DNA from: JAKBCQ01 sp021807585
GTDB lineage: Bacteria > Planctomycetota > Planctomycetia > Isosphaerales > Isosphaeraceae
Direction: 5' to 3'
Length of the DNA stretch: 8,976 bases
Assembly: GCA_027325115.1 (NCBI GenBank)
Contig: DAHWFG010000338.1
Span: 1-8,976, forward strand
The notes under the pieces were generated by a model that ran no database searches, was not told the origin of the DNA, and was given only the letters and a program-made list of their open reading frames with translations. Of this stretch, positions 1-5,647 are shown one piece after another; the stretch's first letter is position 1, and every line of letters starts with the position of its first letter. Both the position numbers and the translations under genes were made by a program.

Positions 1-123
1 GTCATGGAGAAGATGCGCGAGGCGATCGCAAGCGGACCCGCCGAACCGATGACGCGCGAGGATTGGGAAGAGCTAGAAATGCGAGTTTGGGAACGACAGA
101 AGAAACAGAATGTGGAACGGTGA
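1..123 (+). CDS. ParD-like type II antitoxin, C-terminal end (5' cut by window)
   Basis: Reading frame 1 is open from the window edge to a TGA at 121-123 and gives 40 residues. They include the stretch REAIASGPAEPMTREDWEEL and end in a charged helix rich in Arg, Lys and Gln. In ParD/CopG-type antitoxins the N-terminus is a ribbon-helix-helix DNA-binding domain and the C-terminus is a helical tail that wraps the toxin. This fragment matches the tail only; the DNA-binding part lies outside the window. The stop codon overlaps the GTG start of the next gene (GTGA), which is typical of a translationally coupled toxin-antitoxin pair. The role is to neutralise the downstream toxin and probably to autorepress the operon (family knowledge). 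The ParD assignment rests on tail similarity recognised by eye plus the neighbour, so a related antitoxin class is possible. Confidence 0.72.
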   Translation, partial: VMEKMREAIASGPAEPMTREDWEELEMRVWERQKKQNVER

Positions 124-455
124 CATCCTTCATCGTCGTCAAACACATATCGGCGATACGCGACTTGGATAAGGCTTCTCATTATATCCAACGACAAAGC
201 GGTCCCGATAGAGCGATTCGATTTCTTCGCAACGCGGAGATCACTTTTTCGAAATTGGCATCAAGGCCAAGATTGGGAGCTATTTATCAAAATACCGATT
301 CTCAATTTCAAGATCTCAGAGTTTTCTCCGTCTCTCGCTTCAAGAATTATCTCGTCTTCTATCGGCCGATCGACGACGGAATCGAAGTGTTACGCGTACT
401 GCACGGAGCGCGCGACATACAAAACATCTTGGCCGACGACGACGATTCGCTTTGA
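120..455 (+). CDS. ParE/RelE-superfamily toxin of a type II toxin-antitoxin pair
   Basis: This 111-residue protein has the usual length and layout of ParE-like toxins. Two N-terminal helices (around DLDKASHYIQRQSGPDRAIR, then FLRNAEITFSKLA) are followed by a beta-sheet core. The C-terminus carries the family signature FKNYLVFYRPIDDGIEVLRV followed by LHGARDI. ParE toxins usually poison DNA gyrase, whereas RelE relatives cut mRNA; the sequence alone does not decide which. I chose the GTG at 120 because it overlaps the antitoxin stop (GTGA) and gives a standard N-terminus. A longer reading from TTG at 63 would run through the antitoxin tail in another frame. Only a weak GGAA precedes the start, so translation probably depends on coupling to the antitoxin. 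The protein ends in an acidic run (DDDD). Its base composition looks more AT-rich than the rest of the window, which suggests acquisition by transfer. Confidence 0.85.
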   Translation: MTSFIVVKHISAIRDLDKASHYIQRQSGPDRAIRFLRNAEITFSKLASRPRLGAIYQNTDSQFQDLRVFSVSRFKNYLVFYRPIDDGIEVLRVLHGARDIQNILADDDDSL

Positions 456-460
456 ATGAA

Positions 461-486
461 TCGCCGGCGGCGCGGGCCGCCGACGA
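461..486. terminator. GC-rich hairpin between convergent genes, possible terminator
   Basis: An 11-nt arm (461-471) and its complement (476-486) surround a 4-nt loop GCGG. The inner seven pairs (CGGCGGC/GCCGCCG) are perfect, then comes one C-A mismatch, then three more pairs. It starts 6 bp after the toxin stop and lies between two converging transcription units. Only a weak T-containing stretch follows on the plus strand (CTTGTTTC), so intrinsic termination is plausible but not canonical. The rest of 456-563 shows nothing else I can support. Confidence 0.5.
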
Positions 487-563
487 CTTGTTTCAAACGC
501 CATCGGTCCTAAAACGTCATCACGTCTCAAAACATTAATCGATCGCCGCGCGAGGTCCGGCGT

Positions 564-1883
564 TTATACGGTCGTCGGCCAGGGATAGACGTAAGGTGCG
601 CGGTAATCGCGGCGAAGGAGTTTGTTCGCGGCGTCGTCGCCGACGATCACCTGCTTTTCGCCGTCCCACTCGACGCTGCGGCCGAGCTTCATCGAAAGCA
701 TGCCCAGCAGGCTCATCGTCGTCGACCTGTGGCCGATCTCGATATCGCAAACCGAACGCCGCTTCTCTTTGATCGCGGCGAGAAAATCGGCGAAAAGCTC
801 GCGGATATTCTGCTGATCGGGCTCGTGAAGCTGCGCGGGATATGTGATCACCGATTTTTTGCCGTCCCACGGGTAAAACGTCCAGCCGTCGAGCCATCCC
901 ATGTGGAACGTCCCCTCGGTGCCGTAAAAATAGCACCCGAGGTTGTGCTTCTCGGCCTCGTTGCCGGCGTAAAGCCGATGTTCCCACGTCGCCGTGAACG
1001 ACTCGAACTCGAACGTCGCCACCTGGGTATCGGGTGAGTTCGTGTTGTCTTCAAGGATATGACGAGCTCCAAACGAGCTCACCTTTTTGGGGTATTTCTC
1101 GTCGGTCCACCAGAGGATCTGGTCCATCCAGTGAATGCCCCAATCGCCGAGCTGGCCGTTGGCGTAATCGAGGAACATCCGGAATCCCTTGGGATGCATC
1201 TTGGGATTATAATGACACAAGGGAGCGGGGCCGCACCACATGTCCCAATCGAGCTCTTTGGGGGGCTCGGCGTCGGCGACTTTCTCTCCTTTGCCGCCTG
1301 GATAATGGACGAAGGCGCGCACCATTCCGATCTTCCCCGCGCGGCCTTCTTTAAGGAACTTCATCCCCGCGATGTTGTGAGGCGAAACGCGGCGATGCGT
1401 GCCGACCTGGCAAACGCGGTCGGAATCGCGCGCCGCTTGAACCATGGCGCGCCCCTCGTTGATCGTATGACAGATCGGCTTTTCCACATAAACATGTGCT
1501 CCCGCTTTCATCGCGGCGATCGCGATCAGCGGATGCCAGTGATCGGGAGTCGCCACGATGACGATCTCGGGCTTCTCGCGGTCGAGGAGTTCGCGATAAT
1601 CCTTGTAAACCTTGGGTGAATCGGCGGTAAGGCCCGCGATCACCTTTTTGGACGATTCGACCTGACGCGTGTCGACGTCGGCGACCGCGACGATCCGACA
1701 CGAGCCCGATTGGATCGCCTCGCGAACGATGTTCGTTCCCCACCACCCCGTGCCGACGAGCGCGGTTTTGTATTGTTTGGTTTCATCCTTGGCTTGAACG
1801 CCGAACGAGAACCGGGGAAGCGCGGTCGCCAGCGCCGCGGCCGCGCCGCCGGCCTTGACGAATTCGCGTCGATTAATCGACAT
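564..1883 (-). CDS. Tat-exported Gfo/Idh/MocA-family NAD(P)-dependent oxidoreductase
   Basis: This 439-residue protein begins with a twin-arginine signal (NRREFVKAGG at residues 4-13, then an Ala-rich segment to about residue 21). A Rossmann fold follows, with the dinucleotide loop VGTGWWG at 42-48 and an acidic strand end VADVD at 66-70. Next come TPDHWH at 111-116 and the family hallmark EKP at 133-135, whose Lys is the usual catalytic residue. The C-terminal domain carries GDWGIHWMD (Asp246, His250, Asp253), matching the family's D-x-G-x-H-x-x-D active-site pattern. Such enzymes oxidise or reduce sugar hydroxyls with tightly bound NAD(P). The Tat route fits export of a folded, cofactor-loaded enzyme, as in Zymomonas glucose-fructose oxidoreductase. 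The start is supported by AGGAG at 1891-1895, 7 nt upstream. It is the last gene of a three-gene operon, 57 bp after the isomerase-like gene. The substrate is unknown. Confidence 0.93.
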   Translation of the reverse strand: MSINRREFVKAGGAAAALATALPRFSFGVQAKDETKQYKTALVGTGWWGTNIVREAIQSGSCRIVAVADVDTRQVESSKKVIAGLTADSPKVYKDYRELLDREKPEIVIVATPDHWHPLIAIAAMKAGAHVYVEKPICHTINEGRAMVQAARDSDRVCQVGTHRRVSPHNIAGMKFLKEGRAGKIGMVRAFVHYPGGKGEKVADAEPPKELDWDMWCGPAPLCHYNPKMHPKGFRMFLDYANGQLGDWGIHWMDQILWWTDEKYPKKVSSFGARHILEDNTNSPDTQVATFEFESFTATWEHRLYAGNEAEKHNLGCYFYGTEGTFHMGWLDGWTFYPWDGKKSVITYPAQLHEPDQQNIRELFADFLAAIKEKRRSVCDIEIGHRSTTMSLLGMLSMKLGRSVEWDGEKQVIVGDDAANKLLRRDYRAPYVYPWPTTV

Positions 1884-1940
1884 GTTGTTACTCCTAAGTT
1901 GTGAACGTTTTTCCTTGATAATGCCTTACCGCGCTTCCGT

Positions 1941-2888
1941 TCACGACTTGGCGAGCGCGTCGCGGACGACCTTGCGCATCTTTTCGACACCGGTCCGAGC
2001 CACGGCGCGCGCATCCTGCTTCCAATAACCCCTGTTGAAGAGCTCGAGCGAAAGCATGCCGCGAAAGCCGATGTCGCGGAGATCGCGGATCAATTCGCCG
2101 AGCGGAGCGACGCCGTCGCCGGGATAAACGCGTTGGGCGTCGTCGATCTTTTCCCGCGGAGGGTCGGCGGGATAATCGTTAAAATGAAAGACCGAAAGAG
2201 CCGACCCGGCGAGCATCCGTAACCCCTGGGGCCGCGACCCTCCCTTATGCAGGTGATACACGTCGGCGAGGATGCACGCCGAGGGATGACCCGATTCGAT
2301 CGCGACGAGAGCCGCCTCGCCGAGCCTGGTGAGTGTTTTTGAGAAGCCCCAAACTTCGACCTCGGGAACGACTCCGATCGCCTCGCCGAGTTCGATCAGG
2401 GCGCGGTATCGATCGGCGACACGACGGAGATCGTCGATCCGATGATCGGTCGCTCCCGAAGGGGGCGCCGCGATCCGCTTGCCGCCGATCGCCTCGGCGA
2501 GCTCCATGTTCCGTCGCGCCTCGACAAAACCTTTCGCCCGCCGCGCATCGTCGTCGACCGCCCAATCGAAAAAGCCGATCACGCTCTCGACTTTGAGACC
2601 CGAATCGGCGATCCGCTTGCGCAAATCGCGCAAGCTTTTGCCGCGCTCCACGTAATTATCGATCTCGTTGATCCAGGGCTCGATTCCGTGATACCCCGCC
2701 TGCGCGGCGATCGCGACCTCCTCCTCGATCGGCACGTTCTGACCGCGAATCGTGCTCGTGTTCAAACAGTATCCAAAAGGCTCGTCGGCGGCCATCTCGG
2801 CGCCCTCGACCGCGGTCGATACCGTCATCCCGCCGACGGCGCCGACCGCGGCCGCCGCCCGCAACACCTCACGTCGATTCAAAGACAT
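1941..2888 (-). CDS. Tat-exported sugar phosphate isomerase/epimerase-like TIM-barrel protein
   Basis: This 315-residue protein begins with a Tat-type signal (NRREVLRAAAAVGAVGG at residues 4-20; Val replaces the usual Phe after RRx). The mature part is a xylose-isomerase-like TIM barrel (AP endonuclease 2 family). It has GYHGIEPW near the second strand (65-72), PEVEVWG (Glu178 likely a metal ligand), ADVYHLHKGG (Asp209 and His212), FHFND (His235) and LSLELFN (Glu282). This Glu-Asp/His-His-Glu set matches the divalent-metal site of IolE/IolH and epimerase relatives, so an isomerase, epimerase or dehydratase/lyase activity on a sugar or keto-sugar is expected. Export makes a phosphorylated substrate unlikely despite the family name. 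It lies 22 bp after the SGNH hydrolase gene and 57 bp before the Gfo/Idh gene. Upstream purines are weak (GAGAACATAAGAA), so coupling within the operon is likely. The exact reaction is unknown. Confidence 0.9.
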   Translation of the reverse strand: MSLNRREVLRAAAAVGAVGGMTVSTAVEGAEMAADEPFGYCLNTSTIRGQNVPIEEEVAIAAQAGYHGIEPWINEIDNYVERGKSLRDLRKRIADSGLKVESVIGFFDWAVDDDARRAKGFVEARRNMELAEAIGGKRIAAPPSGATDHRIDDLRRVADRYRALIELGEAIGVVPEVEVWGFSKTLTRLGEAALVAIESGHPSACILADVYHLHKGGSRPQGLRMLAGSALSVFHFNDYPADPPREKIDDAQRVYPGDGVAPLGELIRDLRDIGFRGMLSLELFNRGYWKQDARAVARTGVEKMRKVVRDALAKS

Positions 2889-2910
2889 TTCTTATGTTCT
2901 CGTGCGTGAA

Positions 2911-4176
2911 TCATGATTTCGGAATCAGCTCATATTTATGCGGTTTGGGCGCGGCGGCGGCGCGCTGCTTTTCGATCAGATCGCGCTCGAGCGAATCGAT
3001 CCCTTCAAGAGCTTTCGCGAGGCTCGGCAGGCCGTCTTTCTCGAACGGAGTCTGGAGCATCCGCCACCGCTGAAAATGAACGTCGTTGTGCCGAATCGTC
3101 AGATGATGCACGTCGCGCGCCTGTCGCGTCATCGGCGTATCGAGCTCGGCGAGGTTGATTCCTTCAAGCAACGCGTCCATCGAGAATTCGCCCGCCTTCT
3201 GACCGTCGATCTTGAGCTCGTATTTCCCCGCGGTGACGCCGTAAACTTTAAGAGTTTCTTGATTGAGCGCCGCGATCACGTCCGAAGCCTTCACCGCGAG
3301 CGCAACGACGGGATCTTTCAAATCGATCGGCATCGGCAACGCCGAGTCGACCTGCGTCCAAGAAACGCCGTCTTTTGTTTTCAGATCTTCAATCTTTGTG
3401 TTATCGGATCGGATCACTTTCGCGCCGCCAAGATCGATCTCGACCGCGGTGACGACCGCGGGCGCCCGCCACGCCTTCAAAAGCGCCTCGGCCATCAGCA
3501 GTTGTCCCCCGGGACCGGGATGAACGCGATCGGCGATCAATTTGTCGGCGTGCGTCTTATCGAGTTCGGCGGCTTTCTTCAACGACGCGACGACGGGCGT
3601 GTTCAGATCGGCGACCCCCGCCCCTTCTTTTTGAGCCAGATCCTTAACGAATTCGCCGTATTTCACCAAAACGGCGTTATAACCCTCGGGGAACGTCGGG
3701 GGCCGCGTGACGTCGTCGAACGGCGAAGGCTGAATCAGCGTGAGACGAACCCCGGGAAGATGCGACTTGATCGATTCGACCATATGCCGATATCCCTTGG
3801 AGTAAACGTCAAAAATACCCTGATCGAACGGTCGATAACTCGCGTCGTTCATCCCCAGCATGATCGTCACCACCGTCGGCTTATAGGCGAACACGTCGCG
3901 GTCGAGCCGGACGTCGATCGGACCGCCGCCGCCTCCCGTCACGCGATCTCCCCCCCAGCCCGAATGAACGAACGAAACGTCCATCGTCGGGAATCGCGTA
4001 ACTACATACGTTTCAGTGAAAGTGGTGTAAAGCCGCTGATCGGTAATGCTGTCGCCGTAGAACACGACTCGATCGCCGTTTTTGAGCGCGAACTCGTCGG
4101 CGGCGCGGCACGCCGCGGAAAACGCCAATAAACCCAATATCAGTGCGACCCGTGTGGGGGGATTGAACCGCTTCAT
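2911..4176 (-). CDS. Secreted SGNH/GDSL-family hydrolase (esterase/acetylesterase-like)
   Basis: This 421-residue protein starts with a Sec signal peptide: basic MKR, a hydrophobic segment at about 10-22, and likely cleavage near CRA-A at 25/26. Cys23 makes a poor lipobox, because the position three residues before it is Ser. All SGNH blocks are visible: GDSITD with nucleophile Ser43, the block II glycine in HSGWGGD at 71-77, GMND with Asn110, and DRVHPG with Asp216 and His219. This family hydrolyses ester bonds, often removing acetyl groups from sugars or polysaccharides. The catalytic domain ends near residue 235. The remaining 185 residues form a beta-rich or helical extension with no motif I recognise, ending in a charged helix (LERDLIEKQR). 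The start is supported by GAGG (plus-strand 4185-4188), 8 nt upstream. It is the first gene of the minus-strand operon, which suggests it deacylates the substrate used by its partners. The substrate is inferred only. Confidence 0.92.
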   Translation of the reverse strand: MKRFNPPTRVALILGLLAFSAACRAADEFALKNGDRVVFYGDSITDQRLYTTFTETYVVTRFPTMDVSFVHSGWGGDRVTGGGGGPIDVRLDRDVFAYKPTVVTIMLGMNDASYRPFDQGIFDVYSKGYRHMVESIKSHLPGVRLTLIQPSPFDDVTRPPTFPEGYNAVLVKYGEFVKDLAQKEGAGVADLNTPVVASLKKAAELDKTHADKLIADRVHPGPGGQLLMAEALLKAWRAPAVVTAVEIDLGGAKVIRSDNTKIEDLKTKDGVSWTQVDSALPMPIDLKDPVVALAVKASDVIAALNQETLKVYGVTAGKYELKIDGQKAGEFSMDALLEGINLAELDTPMTRQARDVHHLTIRHNDVHFQRWRMLQTPFEKDGLPSLAKALEGIDSLERDLIEKQRAAAAPKPHKYELIPKS

Positions 4177-4431
4177 CGTTGGAACCTCGTGCGATCGGTC
4201 GAGGAATTCGCCTGGTGAACGCTGCGCCGACCCCGCGCGTTCGCAATCAGTCGCGCCAACATAACCGACACGCGCCGCGCAAGAAAGCGGTTACCGCCCC
4301 GCGAAGCATCGGAACGCGGCCGCGCCGAATCGATCGCGATCACCCCTTTACTCGTCGCTCTCATTCGCGCAGCTTGGAATCTCGACGCCGCACCGGGTCG
4401 GGGCGGGTCGATTACGCCGGAGAACGCCGTT
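4177..4431. other. Divergent intergenic region (255 bp)
   Basis: This region separates the divergent SGNH operon and the sulfurtransferase gene, so promoters for both should lie here. I see no convincing -35/-10 pair on either strand. It is GC-rich with short G-rich repeats (GGGTCGGGGCGGGTCG, around 4395-4410). A 10-bp palindrome GATCGCGATC lies at 4332-4341, but such words are expected by chance in this base composition. The only clear signal is the GGAGA at 4419-4423 that serves the sulfurtransferase start. Confidence 0.5.
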
Positions 4432-5295
4432 ATGCCGTCGTCCCAGCTCATCATCACGACCGACGAACTCGCCGAACGATTAAATGATTCAAATATCAGG
4501 ATCGTTGATATTCGAGGTTATGTTATGACCTCCCGGATCGAACCCGGGGTCGAGGCGGCGCGATACCGCGGCGCGCCCGAGGAATACGCGGCGGGACATG
4601 TACCGGGCGCGGTCTTCGTCGACTGGACGAAGGACATCGTCGACCCCGACGATCCCGTCCCGGCGCAAATCGCTCCGGCCGAGCTTTTCGCCGAGAAGAT
4701 GGGGAAGCTGGGGATCGACGACGAGACGACCGTCGTCGCGGTCGATCACGTGGGAGGTCAGTTCGCGACAAGGCTTTGGTGGGCTCTGACGTATTACGGA
4801 CACGATCGCGTGCGGGTGCTCGAAGGGGGCTGGAATCGTTGGGTCGACGAGGATCGACCGACTGCAACCGAGCCGACCGACGTTTCGCCGCGTGTTTTCA
4901 CGCCGCGTCCCAGGCCCGAACTCCGCTCCGTGTGGAGCGACGTGCTCGGTTGCGTCGGCCGCGAGGATACGACGATCGTCGACGCGCGCGATCCCGGCCA
5001 GTATGCGGGTACGAGGCGGCGAGGCCCGCGCGGCGGGCACGTTCCGGGGGCGATCAACGCTCCGCGTGAACTCTTTTTTGATCCCGAGGGGGGCTTTTTG
5101 CCGATCGATGAGGTTGCGAAGCGGGTCGACGAGTGCGGCGTCGATCGGTCGAAGCGCGTCGTCGCGTATTGTAACGGCGGAGTCGCGGCGACCTTCGTCC
5201 TGTTCAACCTGAGTCGGCTCGGATTCACAAATATATCCAATTATGATGGATCGTGGAATGAGTGGGGCGCGCGGCTCGATCTTCCGGTCGAATGA
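4432..5295 (+). CDS. Two-domain rhodanese-type sulfurtransferase
   Basis: This 287-residue protein has two tandem rhodanese domains (about 5-140 and 165-285), the classic length for thiosulfate or 3-mercaptopyruvate sulfurtransferases. The N-terminal domain is the inactive copy: it has YAAGHVPGAVFVDW, but Asp105 in VDHVGGQFATRLWW replaces the cysteine. The C-terminal domain has GGHVPGAINAP and the active loop CNGGVAA, with Cys247 carrying the persulfide. CNGGVAA is neither the CRKGVTA loop of thiosulfate-type enzymes nor the CGSGVTA loop of mercaptopyruvate-type enzymes, so the donor is uncertain. There is no signal peptide, so it should be cytoplasmic. The ATG at 4432 has GGAGA at 4419-4423 in front. 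It looks monocistronic: 352 bp separate it from the next gene. It could supply sulfur to the nearby molybdenum enzyme or have a general cyanide/sulfur role; neither is shown. Confidence 0.93.
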   Translation: MPSSQLIITTDELAERLNDSNIRIVDIRGYVMTSRIEPGVEAARYRGAPEEYAAGHVPGAVFVDWTKDIVDPDDPVPAQIAPAELFAEKMGKLGIDDETTVVAVDHVGGQFATRLWWALTYYGHDRVRVLEGGWNRWVDEDRPTATEPTDVSPRVFTPRPRPELRSVWSDVLGCVGREDTTIVDARDPGQYAGTRRRGPRGGHVPGAINAPRELFFDPEGGFLPIDEVAKRVDECGVDRSKRVVAYCNGGVAATFVLFNLSRLGFTNISNYDGSWNEWGARLDLPVE

Positions 5296-5419
5296 AGGAG
5301 AGAGGATTCGAGCGAGAGGTGATTAAATGAACAAGAACGCGAGCAAATACTTGATTAATTTCTTTTTAGACGATCAATTCACATGAGCTAGGAGACATTG
5401 TTTGCGCTTGGAGTCGAGG

Positions 5420-5438
5420 TCGAGGGTCGAGCCCTCGA
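5420..5438. repeat. Inverted repeat, possible terminator after the sulfurtransferase
   Basis: TCGAGGG at 5420-5426 pairs perfectly with CCCTCGA at 5432-5438 around the loop TCGAG. The surrounding bases carry several TCGAG copies (5413, 5420, 5427). No T-run follows on the plus strand, so a standard intrinsic terminator is not shown. It lies about 125 bp after the sulfurtransferase stop. Confidence 0.35.
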
Positions 5439-5471
5439 GCGCGGATTCATCATGTCCGAGTGAATCGTCCT

Positions 5472-5490
5472 CGGCGGCGTGGAACCGCCG
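5472..5490. repeat. Short GC hairpin with an alternative pairing
   Basis: CGGCGG (5472-5477) pairs with CCGCCG (5485-5490) across a 7-nt loop. The overlapping TCGGCG (5471-5476) could instead pair with CGCCGA (5492-5497), so two exclusive folds are possible. Short GGC/GCC pairings are frequent by chance in this GC-rich DNA, so the function is uncertain. Confidence 0.25.
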
Positions 5491-5526
5491 GCGCCGACAA
5501 AATACGTCCGAAGCGGCGGCGGGGTC

Positions 5527-5557
5527 TTGCGTCGAGCCGCGCGGCGCGAAATATTAA
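5527..5557 (+). promoter_or_regulatory. Candidate sigma70-type promoter for the hydroxylase operon
   Basis: TTGCGT at 5527-5532 and TATTAA at 5552-5557 resemble -35 and -10 boxes with a 19-nt spacer, slightly longer than ideal. The -10-like box lies in the only AT-rich island (5549-5572) close to the hydroxylase start, in an otherwise very GC-rich stretch. Promoter rules in this lineage are not well fixed, so this is only a candidate. Confidence 0.25.
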
Positions 5558-5574
5558 ACAATCCCAAATTTTGA

Positions 5575-5602
5575 GGACCGGAGAGCGAGCGAGATCCGGT
5601 CC
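5575..5602 (+). promoter_or_regulatory. 8-bp perfect inverted repeat in the hydroxylase operon leader
   Basis: GGACCGGA at 5575-5582 is the exact reverse complement of TCCGGTCC at 5595-5602, separated by 12 purine-rich bases (GAGCGAGCGAGA). It lies just downstream of the AT-rich candidate promoter and 45 bp before the chosen start codon. It could act as an operator for a dimeric regulator or as an RNA hairpin in the leader. It does not show the conserved layout I would expect of the known Moco RNA motif. Confidence 0.4.
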
Positions 5603-5629
5603 GGCGTCATCATTCCGCCGATTCTCGTG

Positions 5630-5635
5630 AAGGAG
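5630..5635 (+). promoter_or_regulatory. Ribosome binding site deciding the Fe-S subunit start
   Basis: AAGGAG lies 12 nt before the ATG at 5648 and just inside the alternative GTG start at 5627. It can serve the ATG, with a rather long spacer, but not the GTG, which has no purine-rich site in front. This is why the ATG was chosen. Confidence 0.6.
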
Positions 5636-5647
5636 CGACTGGAAGTC

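Larger units (their letters stand above)
5296..5647 (+). other. Non-coding region with inverted repeats, leader of hydroxylase operon
   Basis: These 352 bp hold no convincing gene. Around 5320-5390 the sequence is AT-rich (TTGATTAATTTCTTTTTAG at 5351-5369). A TCGAG-rich repeat cluster with a hairpin follows at 5413-5438, then a second GC hairpin at 5472-5490 and an AT island at 5549-5572 that could be a promoter. A long inverted repeat lies at 5575-5602, and the ribosome binding site at 5630-5635. A 19-codon frame at 5327-5386 is too short and unsupported to call. The 3' end of the sulfurtransferase transcript and the promoter of the hydroxylase operon should both lie here. Confidence 0.6.

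Noticed and set aside
63..119. Upstream TTG start extending the toxin by 19 residues
   Set aside because: The extension overlaps the antitoxin coding sequence in another frame and gives a non-family N-terminus; the GTGA overlap at 120 is the standard arrangement.
2938..4131. 397-codon open frame on the plus strand, antisense to the SGNH hydrolase
   Set aside because: It has no domain and biased composition, and it is opposite a gene with all SGNH catalytic blocks. A shadow frame.
4332..4341. GATCGCGATC palindrome as an operator in the divergent intergenic region
   Set aside because: The same GATCG-type words are common throughout the window, so this single copy is not evidence of a binding site.
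5327..5386. Small frame starting MNKNASKY (19 residues) after the sulfurtransferase
   Set aside because: GAGAGG precedes the ATG, but the peptide has no recognisable feature and a frame this short is common by chance in an AT-rich patch.
5575..5602. Molybdenum cofactor riboswitch upstream of the hydroxylase
   Set aside because: There is only one simple inverted repeat and I see none of the multi-stem layout expected of that RNA, so I record it as an inverted repeat only.
5627..5647. GTG start seven codons upstream for the Fe-S subunit
   Set aside because: There is no ribosome binding site before it, whereas AAGGAG at 5630-5635 lies inside that extension and suits the ATG at 5648.
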